NCBI GenBank assembly: GCA_016743235.1
Contig: VRZD01000011.1
Span: 109,885-173,884 of the forward strand
Length of the DNA stretch: 64,000 bases
From: Pantanalinema sp. GBBB05
GTDB lineage: Bacteria > Cyanobacteriota > Cyanobacteriia > Leptolyngbyales > Leptolyngbyaceae
Reading direction: 5' to 3'
Shown here: piece by piece, positions 56,198 through 64,000 of the stretch
How positions within the stretch are numbered: position 1 is the stretch's first letter
Layout: every line of letters starts with the position of its first letter
Notes under the pieces: model-generated
The model's database searches: none
Told to the model about the DNA's origin: nothing
Seen by the model: the letters and a program-made list of their open reading frames with translations, nothing else
Made by a program: the position numbers and the translations under genes

Positions 56198-56443
56198 GTG
56201 AAAATAAAAATCGACTATCAAAGCTGGGTAGCTGCCATAATTCTACTCGCATCAATGCCTTTTCTAGGAAAAGAAGGGAGATGGGAGTGGTTATATTGGT
56301 TAGGAAATTTAATAGTATATATTCTGATAACGAATAGCTCATTTAAGGAAAATTCAGAAGATTATATGAGTCTTCTTGAAGAAGAGCAAAAAATCAAGGA
56401 GTTAGAATCTAGAATTAAAAATTTAGAGAACATCATTAAATAG
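56198..56443 (+). CDS. Small membrane protein with C-terminal coiled coil, second
   Basis: 81 residues from GTG 56198. Two hydrophobic segments (about 7-22 and 30-46; WVAAIILLASMPFLG and WLYWLGNLIVYILIT) precede an acidic coiled coil (EEEQKIKELESRIKNLENII). The coiled-coil part resembles that of the preceding protein (IKELESRIKNLE against VEEIENRLKELE), suggesting a pair. AAGGTGG just upstream could serve as the ribosome-binding site. Function unknown; AT-rich DNA. Bacteriophage-type holin/spanin and membrane-stress adaptors are possibilities but unsupported. Confidence 0.6.
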   Translation: MKIKIDYQSWVAAIILLASMPFLGKEGRWEWLYWLGNLIVYILITNSSFKENSEDYMSLLEEEQKIKELESRIKNLENIIK

Positions 56444-56509
56444 CACGATCGCCCCAGCAGATACCCAAAAAAACGATCGCATCCAGATCATTGCCGCTTC
56501 TTACTAAGA

Positions 56510-56537
56510 GATTGCCCCTGCACTTCCAGGAGCAATC
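56510..56537. terminator. Inverted repeat, possible terminator of the O-methyltransferase gene
   Basis: GATTGC-C-CCTG and CAGG-A-GCAATC (56510-56537) pair with one mismatch around loop CACTTC. It lies 17 bases past the methyltransferase stop on the minus strand. There is no long T-run, so termination would be weak. Confidence 0.4.
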
Positions 56538-56553
56538 CCCAAGTCAGCGATCG

Positions 56554-57615
56554 CTAAACCTTCACGCCTTCAATCACACTTACGATCTGAGTTGTTGGCA
56601 CAGTTCGATTGAGCTTAAATCCAGCGGCGGCAAACAGCGCTTCATATTCACCCACGGTGCGTTCCTTGCCCCCCGGACACATCACCAACATATTCAAATC
56701 CAGAAATTTGCTCATCGAGGGTTCATTTCCATCCGGAACAATCTGTTCCACAATCAGCAACTTGCCGTGTGCTGGCATCGCTTGATGACATTGACGCAGA
56801 ATCGCGATCGCTCGCTGATCATCCCAGTCATGCACAATATGCTTCAGGATGTAAGCATCCGCTCCCGAGGGAACTGGTTCAAAGAAGCTTCCTGCGACCG
56901 TTTGGCAGCGATCGCCAACCCCACTAGCCGCGAGAACCGATTCTGCTCCTTCAATCACAGCGGGTTGATCAAACAGAATCCCGGTCATGTGAGGATTTGC
57001 TTGCAGGATCGTTGTTAGTAAATGACCCTGACCTCCGGCAATATCTGCCAAACAGTGAATCTCGGAAAAGTCATAAGCTTCAGCTACCGCAGCGCCTTCC
57101 ACTTCCGAGAACCCCGTCATAGCTTTGTCGAATACAGCCGCAGGTTGGGGATTTTGGGCATAGTACTGAAAGATATTAGTACCAAACAGATTCTCAAACG
57201 CACTGCCACCCGTCTGGATACTATGCAGAATGTTGCCCCAACTGCCGTAGTGTTCAGCATCACCTAACATGATGGCAATATCTCGAATTGAGCCTGGCAC
57301 ATCACTTTGCAGAAACGTTGCCATTGGGGTCAAGCTAAACCAACCCGGTTCTGTTTCGGCAAAAATGCCCACACTAGCGAGTGCCCGCAACAAGCGATAC
57401 AGAGATCGCTCATCAGAACCAGTCAGCATTGCCAACTCGGTACAGGGTTGCGCCCCTTCCCGCAAATAATCAGCAATGCCCAACTTGGCGGCGACATAAA
57501 TACTTTGGGCAACCCAGTAGCCCGTCACCATTTGCATCATCACCGTCTGAAGCGGCACTTCAGCAACAGCAGATTGGGGGTTAACTGACGGTTGAGCTAG
57601 AGTGCTGGGCTGCAT
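56554..57615 (-). CDS. SAM-dependent O-methyltransferase, family 2 type
   Basis: 353 residues from ATG 57615 (MQPSTLAQPS); an earlier in-frame ATG adds 20 non-conserved residues. The N-terminal dimerisation domain (about 20-110) includes MVTGYWVAQSIYVAAKLGIADYL, then the SAM-binding DIAGGQGHLLTTILQANP (motif I), and ILKHIVHDWDDQRAIAILR with the catalytic His. The family includes hydroxyneurosporene/phenolic O-methyltransferases. Substrate unknown; cytosolic. It stands at the edge of the accessory island. Confidence 0.85.
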   Translation of the reverse strand: MQPSTLAQPSVNPQSAVAEVPLQTVMMQMVTGYWVAQSIYVAAKLGIADYLREGAQPCTELAMLTGSDERSLYRLLRALASVGIFAETEPGWFSLTPMATFLQSDVPGSIRDIAIMLGDAEHYGSWGNILHSIQTGGSAFENLFGTNIFQYYAQNPQPAAVFDKAMTGFSEVEGAAVAEAYDFSEIHCLADIAGGQGHLLTTILQANPHMTGILFDQPAVIEGAESVLAASGVGDRCQTVAGSFFEPVPSGADAYILKHIVHDWDDQRAIAILRQCHQAMPAHGKLLIVEQIVPDGNEPSMSKFLDLNMLVMCPGGKERTVGEYEALFAAAGFKLNRTVPTTQIVSVIEGVKV

Positions 57616-57747
57616 AGCGGACTCGTTCCTTACAACGTTTGTTCTAAGGTAAGGCGTAACCCCAGTTATCCCCATCGCCCGATCGCCTCATCCAATCAGA
57701 GGAGGTGCTTTGCGATCGCACACTACAAGTCAGTTCATCAACGATCT

Positions 57748-58776
57748 CTATGTGGTCGAGTAGGGATTAGGCACTCCGGTATTGGCGGCTCGTTCGTATG
57801 CTTTGAGTAAGTAGTCCGGTTGGCAGCGGGTAATCCAATAGCCGATGAAAATTAACAGGATGGAGGTAGCAGCGATCGGAATCGCTAGGGGTAAATATAA
57901 CCAGTGGCGGCGATCGTCAGCGAAGAGTTTCTGGACTCGCTCAAAAAACACTTGCACTTTACCTCGAAATCCCCCTTCTCGGAAGGATTCCAGGCGATCG
58001 GACTTTGAGATTGCGGTAGCAGTCCGGGCTTTTAATAACTGTTTTTGCCAATAATAGTCATGTCCAATTAACAAGAATCGCCAGAAAAAATGCGATCCAT
58101 ATTCGGGGGGAGCGTGGGTGGCTCTGGCTAATGGTTGCCGCCAAATCGTGTACCCTTGTTGCCGTAAATCATGGGCATGCAGCACACAGTTTCCTCGGAA
58201 CAACGGTAGGTTATCCGCGATCGGATGTTGCAATAAAAACTCGCGACGAAAAGCCACATTATTGAGAAAATATTGCGGTACAGGAGTGAGTTTAGTCTGC
58301 CCAGAATATGGCGGAAAAATGTAGGTTAATGCCATCGCTGTGCCATAGGCCCCCCTGCCACGAGTCCGAGTTTCACCCGCCACGACATTGATGGCTGGAT
58401 TTTGGATAAACGGTAGCAACATTTGCTTTAACCAATCTGATTCATAAATACAATCGGAATCAAAGTAAACAATAATTTCTCCCGTTGCCAGCGTTGCGCC
58501 TAACATTTTGGCAGTATAGTAACCCGTCGCTGGAGGTGCTGTTTTGACGGTAATCCAGGGATATTGATGACATAATTCCGCTAATAATTCAGCGGGTGTA
58601 TCACCACTATCAATTAACAACACTTCATTAGCTTGTTGAGGCGAAATCTTCTGATTCGCTAAGGATGTTAACGAGCGTAATAAATCGTTGAGATCAGCGT
58701 TTTCCAGATTTTCGGTTTCTAAGACTAGAGAAAAGCTAGGGAGCGATCGCTCTAAATCTATCTTCACGTCAGTCAT
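57748..58776 (-). CDS. Glycosyltransferase family 2
   Basis: 342 residues. An N-terminal GT-A domain has IVYFDSDCIYESDWLKQML (a DXD-like metal site), preceded by ATGYYTAKMLGATLATGE. The C-terminal 45 residues contain a membrane helix (LPLAIPIAATSILLIFIGYWI) and a cytosolic end. It should transfer a sugar to a lipid or polysaccharide at the inner face of the membrane. Donor and acceptor are unknown. It is 132 bp upstream of the methyltransferase gene on the same strand; divergent from the FHA gene. Confidence 0.82.
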   Translation of the reverse strand: MTDVKIDLERSLPSFSLVLETENLENADLNDLLRSLTSLANQKISPQQANEVLLIDSGDTPAELLAELCHQYPWITVKTAPPATGYYTAKMLGATLATGEIIVYFDSDCIYESDWLKQMLLPFIQNPAINVVAGETRTRGRGAYGTAMALTYIFPPYSGQTKLTPVPQYFLNNVAFRREFLLQHPIADNLPLFRGNCVLHAHDLRQQGYTIWRQPLARATHAPPEYGSHFFWRFLLIGHDYYWQKQLLKARTATAISKSDRLESFREGGFRGKVQVFFERVQKLFADDRRHWLYLPLAIPIAATSILLIFIGYWITRCQPDYLLKAYERAANTGVPNPYSTT

Positions 58777-58855
58777 AACGTTGTACTATTGACGGTCACT
58801 AAGCAACTTACTACGCTGAAGAAAGAAATGATCTCCTTCTTGGTTGCGACCCCTT

Positions 58856-59254
58856 ATGCTACCTGAAAACCCTCGCTATGCCTATTTAGTGATTCAGGAT
58901 TTACTGGGTGCCCGAACGATCTACTTACAAGAGCGACAATACCTCATTGGTGGTAGTGCTGACTGTGATATTCAACTGATCTCAGCTACCGCTCACGAAT
59001 GCCAAGCCCTATTTATTAAAACTGAAACGGGGTATCGTCTGGCAGACATTGACTTGGAGCAACGTACAGGTGAGGTGATCAAGCATTGCGTCTATGATTT
59101 GCAAGATGGCGATCGCATCGAATTTGCGCCCACTGCCCACGCTATTTTCTACCGATCTGCTGAACCACCGGAAGAGACTGCGATGGGGGCAAAACTGCCG
59201 ATCGCGCCAACCACGTTTCCACCTGTAGAAGCCAAAATCGACTGTCCGCATTAA
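58856..59254 (+). CDS. FHA domain protein
   Basis: 132 residues from ATG 58856 (MLPENPRYAYL). A TTG start 12 bases earlier also exists. The FHA fold (about 20-105) is seen in YLIGGSADCDIQLIS (the phospho-Thr recognition region, a variant of GR..S), then AHECQALFIKTETGY, DGDRIEFAPTAHAIF. FHA domains bind phosphothreonine peptides, so it is an adaptor in Ser/Thr kinase signalling. The C-terminal tail is Pro/Ala-rich. It overlaps the convergent helicase gene by 4 bp. Confidence 0.8.
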   Translation: MLPENPRYAYLVIQDLLGARTIYLQERQYLIGGSADCDIQLISATAHECQALFIKTETGYRLADIDLEQRTGEVIKHCVYDLQDGDRIEFAPTAHAIFYRSAEPPEETAMGAKLPIAPTTFPPVEAKIDCPH

Positions 59255-60750
59255 TCCGTTATCTCATCAGCTCGATCGCCCCATTCCGCCTCAGCTTCAG
59301 CCGCACGGGGAGTTGCTTTTCGCTGCACAGCGTAAGGAGATGGCGATGGGACTAGCTCCAATTGATTCGATTGGGGTTGGGACTTTGTGCTCCGACGACG
59401 ACGCGAGACGTTTTCCTCACTGGTGTCTTCTGCCACAACCTCGTAAAGTAACGCCAGTTTTGTCGGATCTTTGCCCTTGCGTAACACTCGCCCCAAGCGT
59501 TGAATATATTCACGAGTTGAGCCTGTCCCCGATAGGACGATTGCCACACTGGCTTCTGGCACATCTACGCCTTCATTCAACACCCGAGAGGCAACCAGCG
59601 TCCGATACTCTCCCTGTTTGAAGCGTTGCAAGACATCGTGCCGCTCTTTCACGCCCGTTTGGTGGGTGATCGCGGGAATCAAAAATTCTTGCGAGATGCG
59701 ATAGACCGTGGCGTTGTCATCAGTAAAGATCAACGATCGCTCCGGGTAATGGTTCGCCAACAAATCCGCTAATACCCGTAATTTACCTTCCGTGCCAAAG
59801 GCGATCGCCTTCGCTTCCCGATGGGCTAACATAGCGCGGCGTCCGGCTTTGGAGCGGGCACTAGCTTGCACGAACCGTTGCCACCCCTGGGCACTACTCA
59901 GGTAAATATTGGCTTCTTGCAAAAAGGCATTGCGAGTCTGAATCAAGCGATCGTAGCGTTCTCGTTCTTTCTGCGATAAATGCACTTTAATCTGCACCAC
60001 TTTGTGATTCGCTAAAGCGGTTCCGGACAGTTCCTCCGCCGTGCGGCGATAAATTTCGGCACCAATTAACGTATTCAAATCCTCATGTTTGCCGTCTGTC
60101 CGTTCTGGGGTAGCGCTTAATCCCAGGCGATAGGGTGCGATCGCATATTCGGCAATCACCCGGTTAAAGTCACTGGGTAAATGATGACATTCATCAAAAA
60201 TCAGCAACGCATATTGATTTCCCAACGTTTCTGCATTAATCGCGGCACTATCATAAGTAGAAACTAAAATCGGAGTGCGATCGCGGGAACCGCCGCCTAG
60301 TAAACCAATCTCTACGTCAGGAAATGCCGCTTTCAGATGCGCATACCACTGGTGCATTAAATCCAACGTCGGCACCATGATCAGGGTACTGCGCTGAGTC
60401 GATTGCATCGCCAGTTGCGCCAAATAGGTTTTACCTGCGGCGGTTGGTAACACCACTACCCCCATCCGTCCCGATCGCTTCCAGGCATCCAACGCTTCCT
60501 GCTGATGCGGATAGGGTTCCATCTCCAGACTGGGGACTAACTCAATTTCCTGAAACTGCCGCGCATTGTCAATCAGTTCAGTATTCGCTGCCCGTAACGA
60601 CAACACCACATCCCGATAATGCAACGCCGGAATGCGAAACTTTTCCACCCGATCGTCCCAGGTCGCATAATCCATCCATTCCTTGCCGCGAGGGGGCGGA
60701 TGGATGAGTAACGTACCACGATCGTAAGAAAGTGTTGGAATTCGAGCCAT
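59251..60750 (-). CDS. SF2 DEAD/DEAH-box helicase, XPB/Rad25-like
   Basis: 499 residues. Q-like region near 80, Walker A PTAAGKT (102-108), DECH (186-189), SATP (212-215) and a C-terminal helicase domain with FTDDNATVYRISQEF, ASRVLNEGVDVP, and the arginine finger motif QRLGRVLRKG. It is a Rad25/type III restriction-like helicase. The last 70 residues are basic and low-complexity (RRRRSTKSQPQSNQ), with a charged end. In cyanobacteria such a gene lacks a known role; DNA repair or nucleic acid remodelling is likely. No restriction partner is nearby. Confidence 0.87.
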   Translation of the reverse strand: MARIPTLSYDRGTLLIHPPPRGKEWMDYATWDDRVEKFRIPALHYRDVVLSLRAANTELIDNARQFQEIELVPSLEMEPYPHQQEALDAWKRSGRMGVVVLPTAAGKTYLAQLAMQSTQRSTLIMVPTLDLMHQWYAHLKAAFPDVEIGLLGGGSRDRTPILVSTYDSAAINAETLGNQYALLIFDECHHLPSDFNRVIAEYAIAPYRLGLSATPERTDGKHEDLNTLIGAEIYRRTAEELSGTALANHKVVQIKVHLSQKERERYDRLIQTRNAFLQEANIYLSSAQGWQRFVQASARSKAGRRAMLAHREAKAIAFGTEGKLRVLADLLANHYPERSLIFTDDNATVYRISQEFLIPAITHQTGVKERHDVLQRFKQGEYRTLVASRVLNEGVDVPEASVAIVLSGTGSTREYIQRLGRVLRKGKDPTKLALLYEVVAEDTSEENVSRRRRSTKSQPQSNQLELVPSPSPYAVQRKATPRAAEAEAEWGDRADEITD

Positions 60751-60801
60751 ATCAACCTCACCTCAACCTATCCTAACGGCTAAACGGCTGATAATTGCGA
60801 T

Positions 60802-61830
60802 TCATTCCACGACTAAAACAGCGGCTCCCTGAATTTCTCCCTGACGTAATGCCGTTAAAGCTTGGTTCGCACCAGTCAGGGGAAAAGCTTTGACCTGCGT
60901 TACGATCGGAATTTGGGGAGCCAATGCCAGAAACTCTTCACCATCCTGCCGAGTCAGGTTAGCCACAGAGCGTAATACTCGTTCGCCCCAGAGCAGGTCA
61001 TAACTAAAGCTGGGGATATCACTCATGTGAATGCCCCCACAGACGACAATGCCGCCTTTCACCACCGCTTTCAGTGCAGCAGGCACTAAGGCTCCTACTG
61101 GCGCAAAAATAATTGCGGCATCTAGCGGTTCGGGGGGTAACTGATCTGAGTTACCTGCCCACACAGCCCCCAGGTAACGAGCAAATTCTTGAGCTTCGGT
61201 GTCGCCATTCCGGGTAAAGGCAAATACTTGCCGCCCTTGATACCGCGCCACCTGAATCACCAAATGGGCAGCCGCACCAAACCCATACAACCCTAGCCGT
61301 TGAGCATTTTCAGTCATTCGTAGCGATCGATAGCCAATTAATCCCGCACATAACAGGGGCGCGGCTTGTAAATCTGGGTAACCAGCGGGGATCGGGAAAC
61401 AGAACCGTTGATCTGCCACCGTATATTCGGCGTACCCGCCATCAATCTGATACCCTGTAAACTCCGCTCGATCGCAGAGATTTTCTCGTCCGCTCAAACA
61501 GTAACGGCAGTGATTACAGGTATGCCCCAACCAGGGCACTCCGACACGATCGCCGATCTGGAACCGAGTCACATTGTCACCGAGTTGGGCGATCGTCCCG
61601 ACAATTTGATGACCGGGAATCAATGGTAGTTTGGGTTGCGTCAGTTCGCCATCGACCACATGCAGATCCGTGCGACAAACGGCACAGGTATGGACACGAA
61701 TTAACACCTGCCCCATTCCAGGTTGGGGAATTGGTAACTCCATCAGTTGCAAGGGTTGACCGGGAGTTGCCAACACCATCGCTTGCATCACAGATGGAGA
61801 ATCCTGCTGGGGGTGTGCGGCGGCGGTCAT
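60802..61830 (-). CDS. Zinc-dependent alcohol dehydrogenase
   Basis: 342-residue MDR family enzyme, soluble. Catalytic zinc ligands are Cys52 in CAVCRTDLH, His74 in PGHQIVG and the later Cys in LLCAGLIGY. The structural zinc site is four cysteines (105, 108, 111, 119: TCNHCRYCLSGRENLC). The nucleotide-binding site is GLYGFGAAAHLVIQVA (variant of GxGxxG). It oxidises or reduces an alcohol or aldehyde using NAD(P). The sequence is of the AdhA-type without a narrower assignment. No obvious operon. Confidence 0.88.
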   Translation of the reverse strand: MTAAAHPQQDSPSVMQAMVLATPGQPLQLMELPIPQPGMGQVLIRVHTCAVCRTDLHVVDGELTQPKLPLIPGHQIVGTIAQLGDNVTRFQIGDRVGVPWLGHTCNHCRYCLSGRENLCDRAEFTGYQIDGGYAEYTVADQRFCFPIPAGYPDLQAAPLLCAGLIGYRSLRMTENAQRLGLYGFGAAAHLVIQVARYQGRQVFAFTRNGDTEAQEFARYLGAVWAGNSDQLPPEPLDAAIIFAPVGALVPAALKAVVKGGIVVCGGIHMSDIPSFSYDLLWGERVLRSVANLTRQDGEEFLALAPQIPIVTQVKAFPLTGANQALTALRQGEIQGAAVLVVE

Positions 61831-61950
61831 ATCGTGGCGTAATCTAAAGAGTGGATTGCGATCGAGCCAGGGAAAGGGCGCTACTCAATTCCCCCAATCT
61901 GGCTGATGTTTGTAGTCTAAACGTTCGTGAACCGTAGGGTGGGATTGGTT

Positions 61951-63063
61951 ATGGTTTCTTCGACTCAGGCAACGATTGGTGTGGCGATCGTCGGCACAGG
62001 ATTCGGGCAAAAAGTCCATATTCCGGCGTTTCAAGCCCATCATCGCACCGAGATTGTGGCGGTTTATCACCGGGATTTGGCAAAAGCCCAAGCGATCGCT
62101 CAGAGTCACCAAATTCCCCAAGCCTGCCAGAGTTTAGAAGAAATCTTGGCATTACCGAACGTGCAGGGAGTCAGCATTTCAACACCACCGTTTCTACATT
62201 ATTCAATGGCAAAACAAGTGTTAAATGCAGGCAAGCATTTGATTTTGGAAAAGCCGACGACGCTTACAGTGGCAGAAGCCAGGGAATTACAGGATCTGGC
62301 AACGGCTAAGGGCTTAATCACCACCATGAACTTTGAGTTTCGCTGCATTCCTGCCTGGTTGCGGTTGGCGGAATTGTTAGCGGAAGGGTATGTTGGTAAA
62401 CCCCGCTTGATTAAAATCGATTGGTTGGTTTCCAGTCGCGCCGATGCCTCCCGTCCCTGGAATTGGTACGCCCGTCAGGATCAGGGGGGTGGAGCGTTAG
62501 GCGCGATCGGCTCCCATGCGTTTGATTACATTGCCTGGTTGTTTGGGGAAGTGAAACAGATTTGTGCTCACTTAAATGTCTCAGTGCCTCAACGTCCCGA
62601 TCCCACCAGTGGTGGGCAACTTAAACCGGTGGATGCGGATGATATTTGCTTAATCATGCTGGAGTTGCAAGACGGTACACCTTGCCAGCTTAACCTCAGT
62701 GCCGCCACCTATCAGGGACGAGGACATTGGGTCGAAGTTTATGGCGATCGTGGCACATTGGTCTTGGGGAGTAGTAACCAAAAAGACTATGTGCATGGCT
62801 TCCAGCTTTGGGGCAGTCAGCAGGGCGCCGAGTTAGCCGAGCTAGAAATTCCTGCCCGGTTGGAGTTTCCCCGAACGTGGGACGATGGTCGCATTGCCCC
62901 ATTCCTGCGGATTGTCGATCGCTGGGTGCAGGGAATCGATCAAGGGCAGGCGATCGTGCCATCGTTACAGGAAGGAGTTTATTCACAATTATTAATGGAT
63001 TTAGCCCATCAGTCCAATCAGCATAAAACCTGGGTTGATGTGCCCAAAAACTTCATTAACTAG
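61951..63063 (+). CDS. Gfo/Idh/MocA family oxidoreductase
   Basis: 370 residues from ATG 61951; a GTG 24 bases earlier is in frame. The N-terminal Rossmann fold is GVAIVGTGFGQKVHIPAFQA (about 9-28), and the EKPTTLTVAEA loop with its catalytic Lys follows. The C-terminal domain has RPWNWYARQDQGGGALGAIG and SHAFDYIAWLFGE, typical of the family. It oxidises a sugar or inositol-like compound with NAD(P); the exact substrate cannot be told. It stands alone, 120 bp after the divergent alcohol dehydrogenase start. SD not obvious. Confidence 0.85.
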   Translation: MVSSTQATIGVAIVGTGFGQKVHIPAFQAHHRTEIVAVYHRDLAKAQAIAQSHQIPQACQSLEEILALPNVQGVSISTPPFLHYSMAKQVLNAGKHLILEKPTTLTVAEARELQDLATAKGLITTMNFEFRCIPAWLRLAELLAEGYVGKPRLIKIDWLVSSRADASRPWNWYARQDQGGGALGAIGSHAFDYIAWLFGEVKQICAHLNVSVPQRPDPTSGGQLKPVDADDICLIMLELQDGTPCQLNLSAATYQGRGHWVEVYGDRGTLVLGSSNQKDYVHGFQLWGSQQGAELAELEIPARLEFPRTWDDGRIAPFLRIVDRWVQGIDQGQAIVPSLQEGVYSQLLMDLAHQSNQHKTWVDVPKNFIN

Positions 63064-63210
63064 ACAAAACTGCTAAGAACCTTCTATTTTTCTTGCTTTT
63101 TGCGGTTTTACCCAAAAAACTCTGTAAGACGAATTAAACTATTCGATTGGAGCAACTTCGTGATTATCTCTCCGAATGGTTGCCGTTTTACAAGATATGA
63201 GGTTTTGTCT

Positions 63211-63675
63211 ATGCAATTGCGTTTGACTCGCTCGGCTATTGCTATTGCCGTGGGTTGCCTTGCCATAGGTACGGCTACTCCCGCACTCTCATCATCTACT
63301 GAAACTAATGTTTTGATTGCTCAAAAGGGGGGGCAATGTCGTCGTGTCGTCAGTATCCAGGGTGGTCCCGAATTTCCCCGTGCCGTAGCAGGAGCTGACT
63401 ACAATCAGCTCCCAGTTTTTAATGACCCCAATGATTTATACAGTACCAGCGTTACGCCAACCAAAGTGATTATGATTGGCAGCTCAGTAACGCTCTGGGA
63501 TGTTTACGAAGAACGGGTCGTGGCTGAGGGCACAGGCACAGCCGCCACGATTATGGTGGCAATTAATGACAACGGCACCAAACGGTGGATTCCGGTGACG
63601 GATGCCCGTCGAGCCGATGGGGCTCCAGTAGGAGCATCGAATCTCGGTTACTGCGCCGTTCCAGCACTTTGGTAA
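63211..63675 (+). CDS. Secreted protein of unknown function
   Basis: 154 residues from ATG 63211. A typical signal peptide (MQLRLTRSAIAIAVGCLAIG, cleavage likely after TATPALS). TGAGGT is upstream at normal spacing; an in-frame start 111 bases earlier would add a basic leader and is unlikely. The mature part is a small beta-rich domain with two Cys (CRRVVSIQGG near the start and YCAVPALW at the end) that could bond. No recognised family; the C-terminus is strongly hydrophobic. A strong terminator follows. Confidence 0.7.
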   Translation: MQLRLTRSAIAIAVGCLAIGTATPALSSSTETNVLIAQKGGQCRRVVSIQGGPEFPRAVAGADYNQLPVFNDPNDLYSTSVTPTKVIMIGSSVTLWDVYEERVVAEGTGTAATIMVAINDNGTKRWIPVTDARRADGAPVGASNLGYCAVPALW

Positions 63676-63706
63676 GTAGTCTCCTGATCTTAGAAAGATA
63701 ATTTTT

Positions 63707-63750
63707 CCCACCCCTACATGCAGATTATTGTTGGGGTGGGTTTTCTGTTT
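63707..63750 (+). terminator. Intrinsic terminator after the secreted-protein gene
   Basis: CCCACCCC (63707-63714) and GGGGTGGG (63733-63740) form an 8-bp stem with an 18-base loop, followed by TTTTCTGTTTT. It lies 31 bases after the stop. Confidence 0.85.
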
Positions 63751-63860
63751 TATTGGGTTGCATTAACAGTGCTATTTCTCTAGAAGCACAATTGCAGATT
63801 GAACTCAAAATTCGGCTTAAGAAATTGGATACTCTGGTCGGCAACTGCATCTATAATCCG

Positions 63861-63964
63861 AAGTTCTATAACTAACTTTATAAATTATTTGAATAAAAAT
63901 TAAGCTTCAGAGAAGTTCTATAACTAACCTTTTAAATTATCTGAATAAAAATTAAGCTCTAGAA
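63861..63964. repeat. 52-bp tandem direct repeat
   Basis: Two adjacent units, 63861-63912 and 63913-63964, begin AAGTTCTATAACTAAC and contain GAATAAAAATTAAGCT. They differ at about five positions. The units are very AT-rich. No third full unit is seen before the window end at 64000. The stretch from 63751 to 64000 holds no supported coding frame. Confidence 0.75.
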
Positions 63965-64000
63965 AACCACTTTGCTAAAATTGTTGCCATTATGACTAAG

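Noticed and set aside
63861..63964. CRISPR-like array at the right edge
   Set aside because: Two adjacent near-identical units with no spacers; a plain tandem repeat.

Overview
The window is cyanobacterial chromosome. The HIP1 octamer GCGATCGC is abundant throughout, and several families are cyanobacterial hallmarks: IctB, DUF3110, DUF928 next to a TPR-CHAT protein, LL-diaminopimelate aminotransferase, a DXCF-type cyanobacteriochrome-like GAF domain, a PEP-CTERM protein and a type 2 McdAB-like pair. The gene families suggest a filamentous, Leptolyngbya-like organism, but species cannot be fixed from sequence alone.

Layout. 1-8.7 kb: a threonine-dehydratase-like PLP enzyme, a pentapeptide-repeat protein, a nucleoside-type ABC transporter operon (ATPase and two permeases, no binding protein), a glycosyltransferase, cysE and a small secreted protein. 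9.1-16.1 kb: a signalling block with a 1438-residue hybrid kinase (PAS, GAF, CBCR-like GAF, two receivers, HPt) beside an RsbW-like kinase, a receiver-SpoIIE phosphatase and a STAS antagonist, that is, a full partner-switching module. 16.6-24.5 kb: cell-wall and carbon genes (PBP2, YihY, DUF1460, polyphosphate glucokinase, McdAB-like pair, glycogen synthase). 24.6-31.4 kb: a CHASE2-GAF-PAS adenylate cyclase, DUF928 and TPR-CHAT. 31.6-38.9 kb: smpB, ictB, a small basic protein, a filamentous-haemagglutinin-like secreted protein and a PEP-CTERM protein. 39-48.2 kb: murQ, DUF3110, a DUF1565 lipoprotein, sodB, two PAS histidine kinases flanking dapL and a GT-C membrane protein.

48.2-56.5 kb is accessory and decayed. 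It holds a histidine-kinase remnant, a field of degenerate repeats, an unaccompanied pair of dipeptide-type permeases, and then an AT-richer, HIP1-poor island. In the island three successive toxin-antitoxin loci each keep an intact antitoxin gene while the toxin gene is broken in a different way (frameshift, truncation, large internal deletion). It also carries a frameshifted SMI1/KNR4 gene, a 5'-truncated Rpn/DUF4351 gene with an internal stop, an unknown lipoprotein and two small membrane coiled-coil proteins. 56.5-64 kb returns to ordinary content: O-methyltransferase, GT2 glycosyltransferase, FHA protein, SF2 helicase, zinc alcohol dehydrogenase, Gfo/Idh oxidoreductase, a secreted protein with a strong terminator, and a 52-bp tandem repeat near the right edge.

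No rRNA, tRNA, complete insertion sequence or CRISPR array was found. The most interesting items are the toxin-loss island, the dual-cysteine CBCR-like GAF domain in the hybrid kinase next to the partner-switching genes, and the McdAB-like pair with glucokinase and glycogen synthase.
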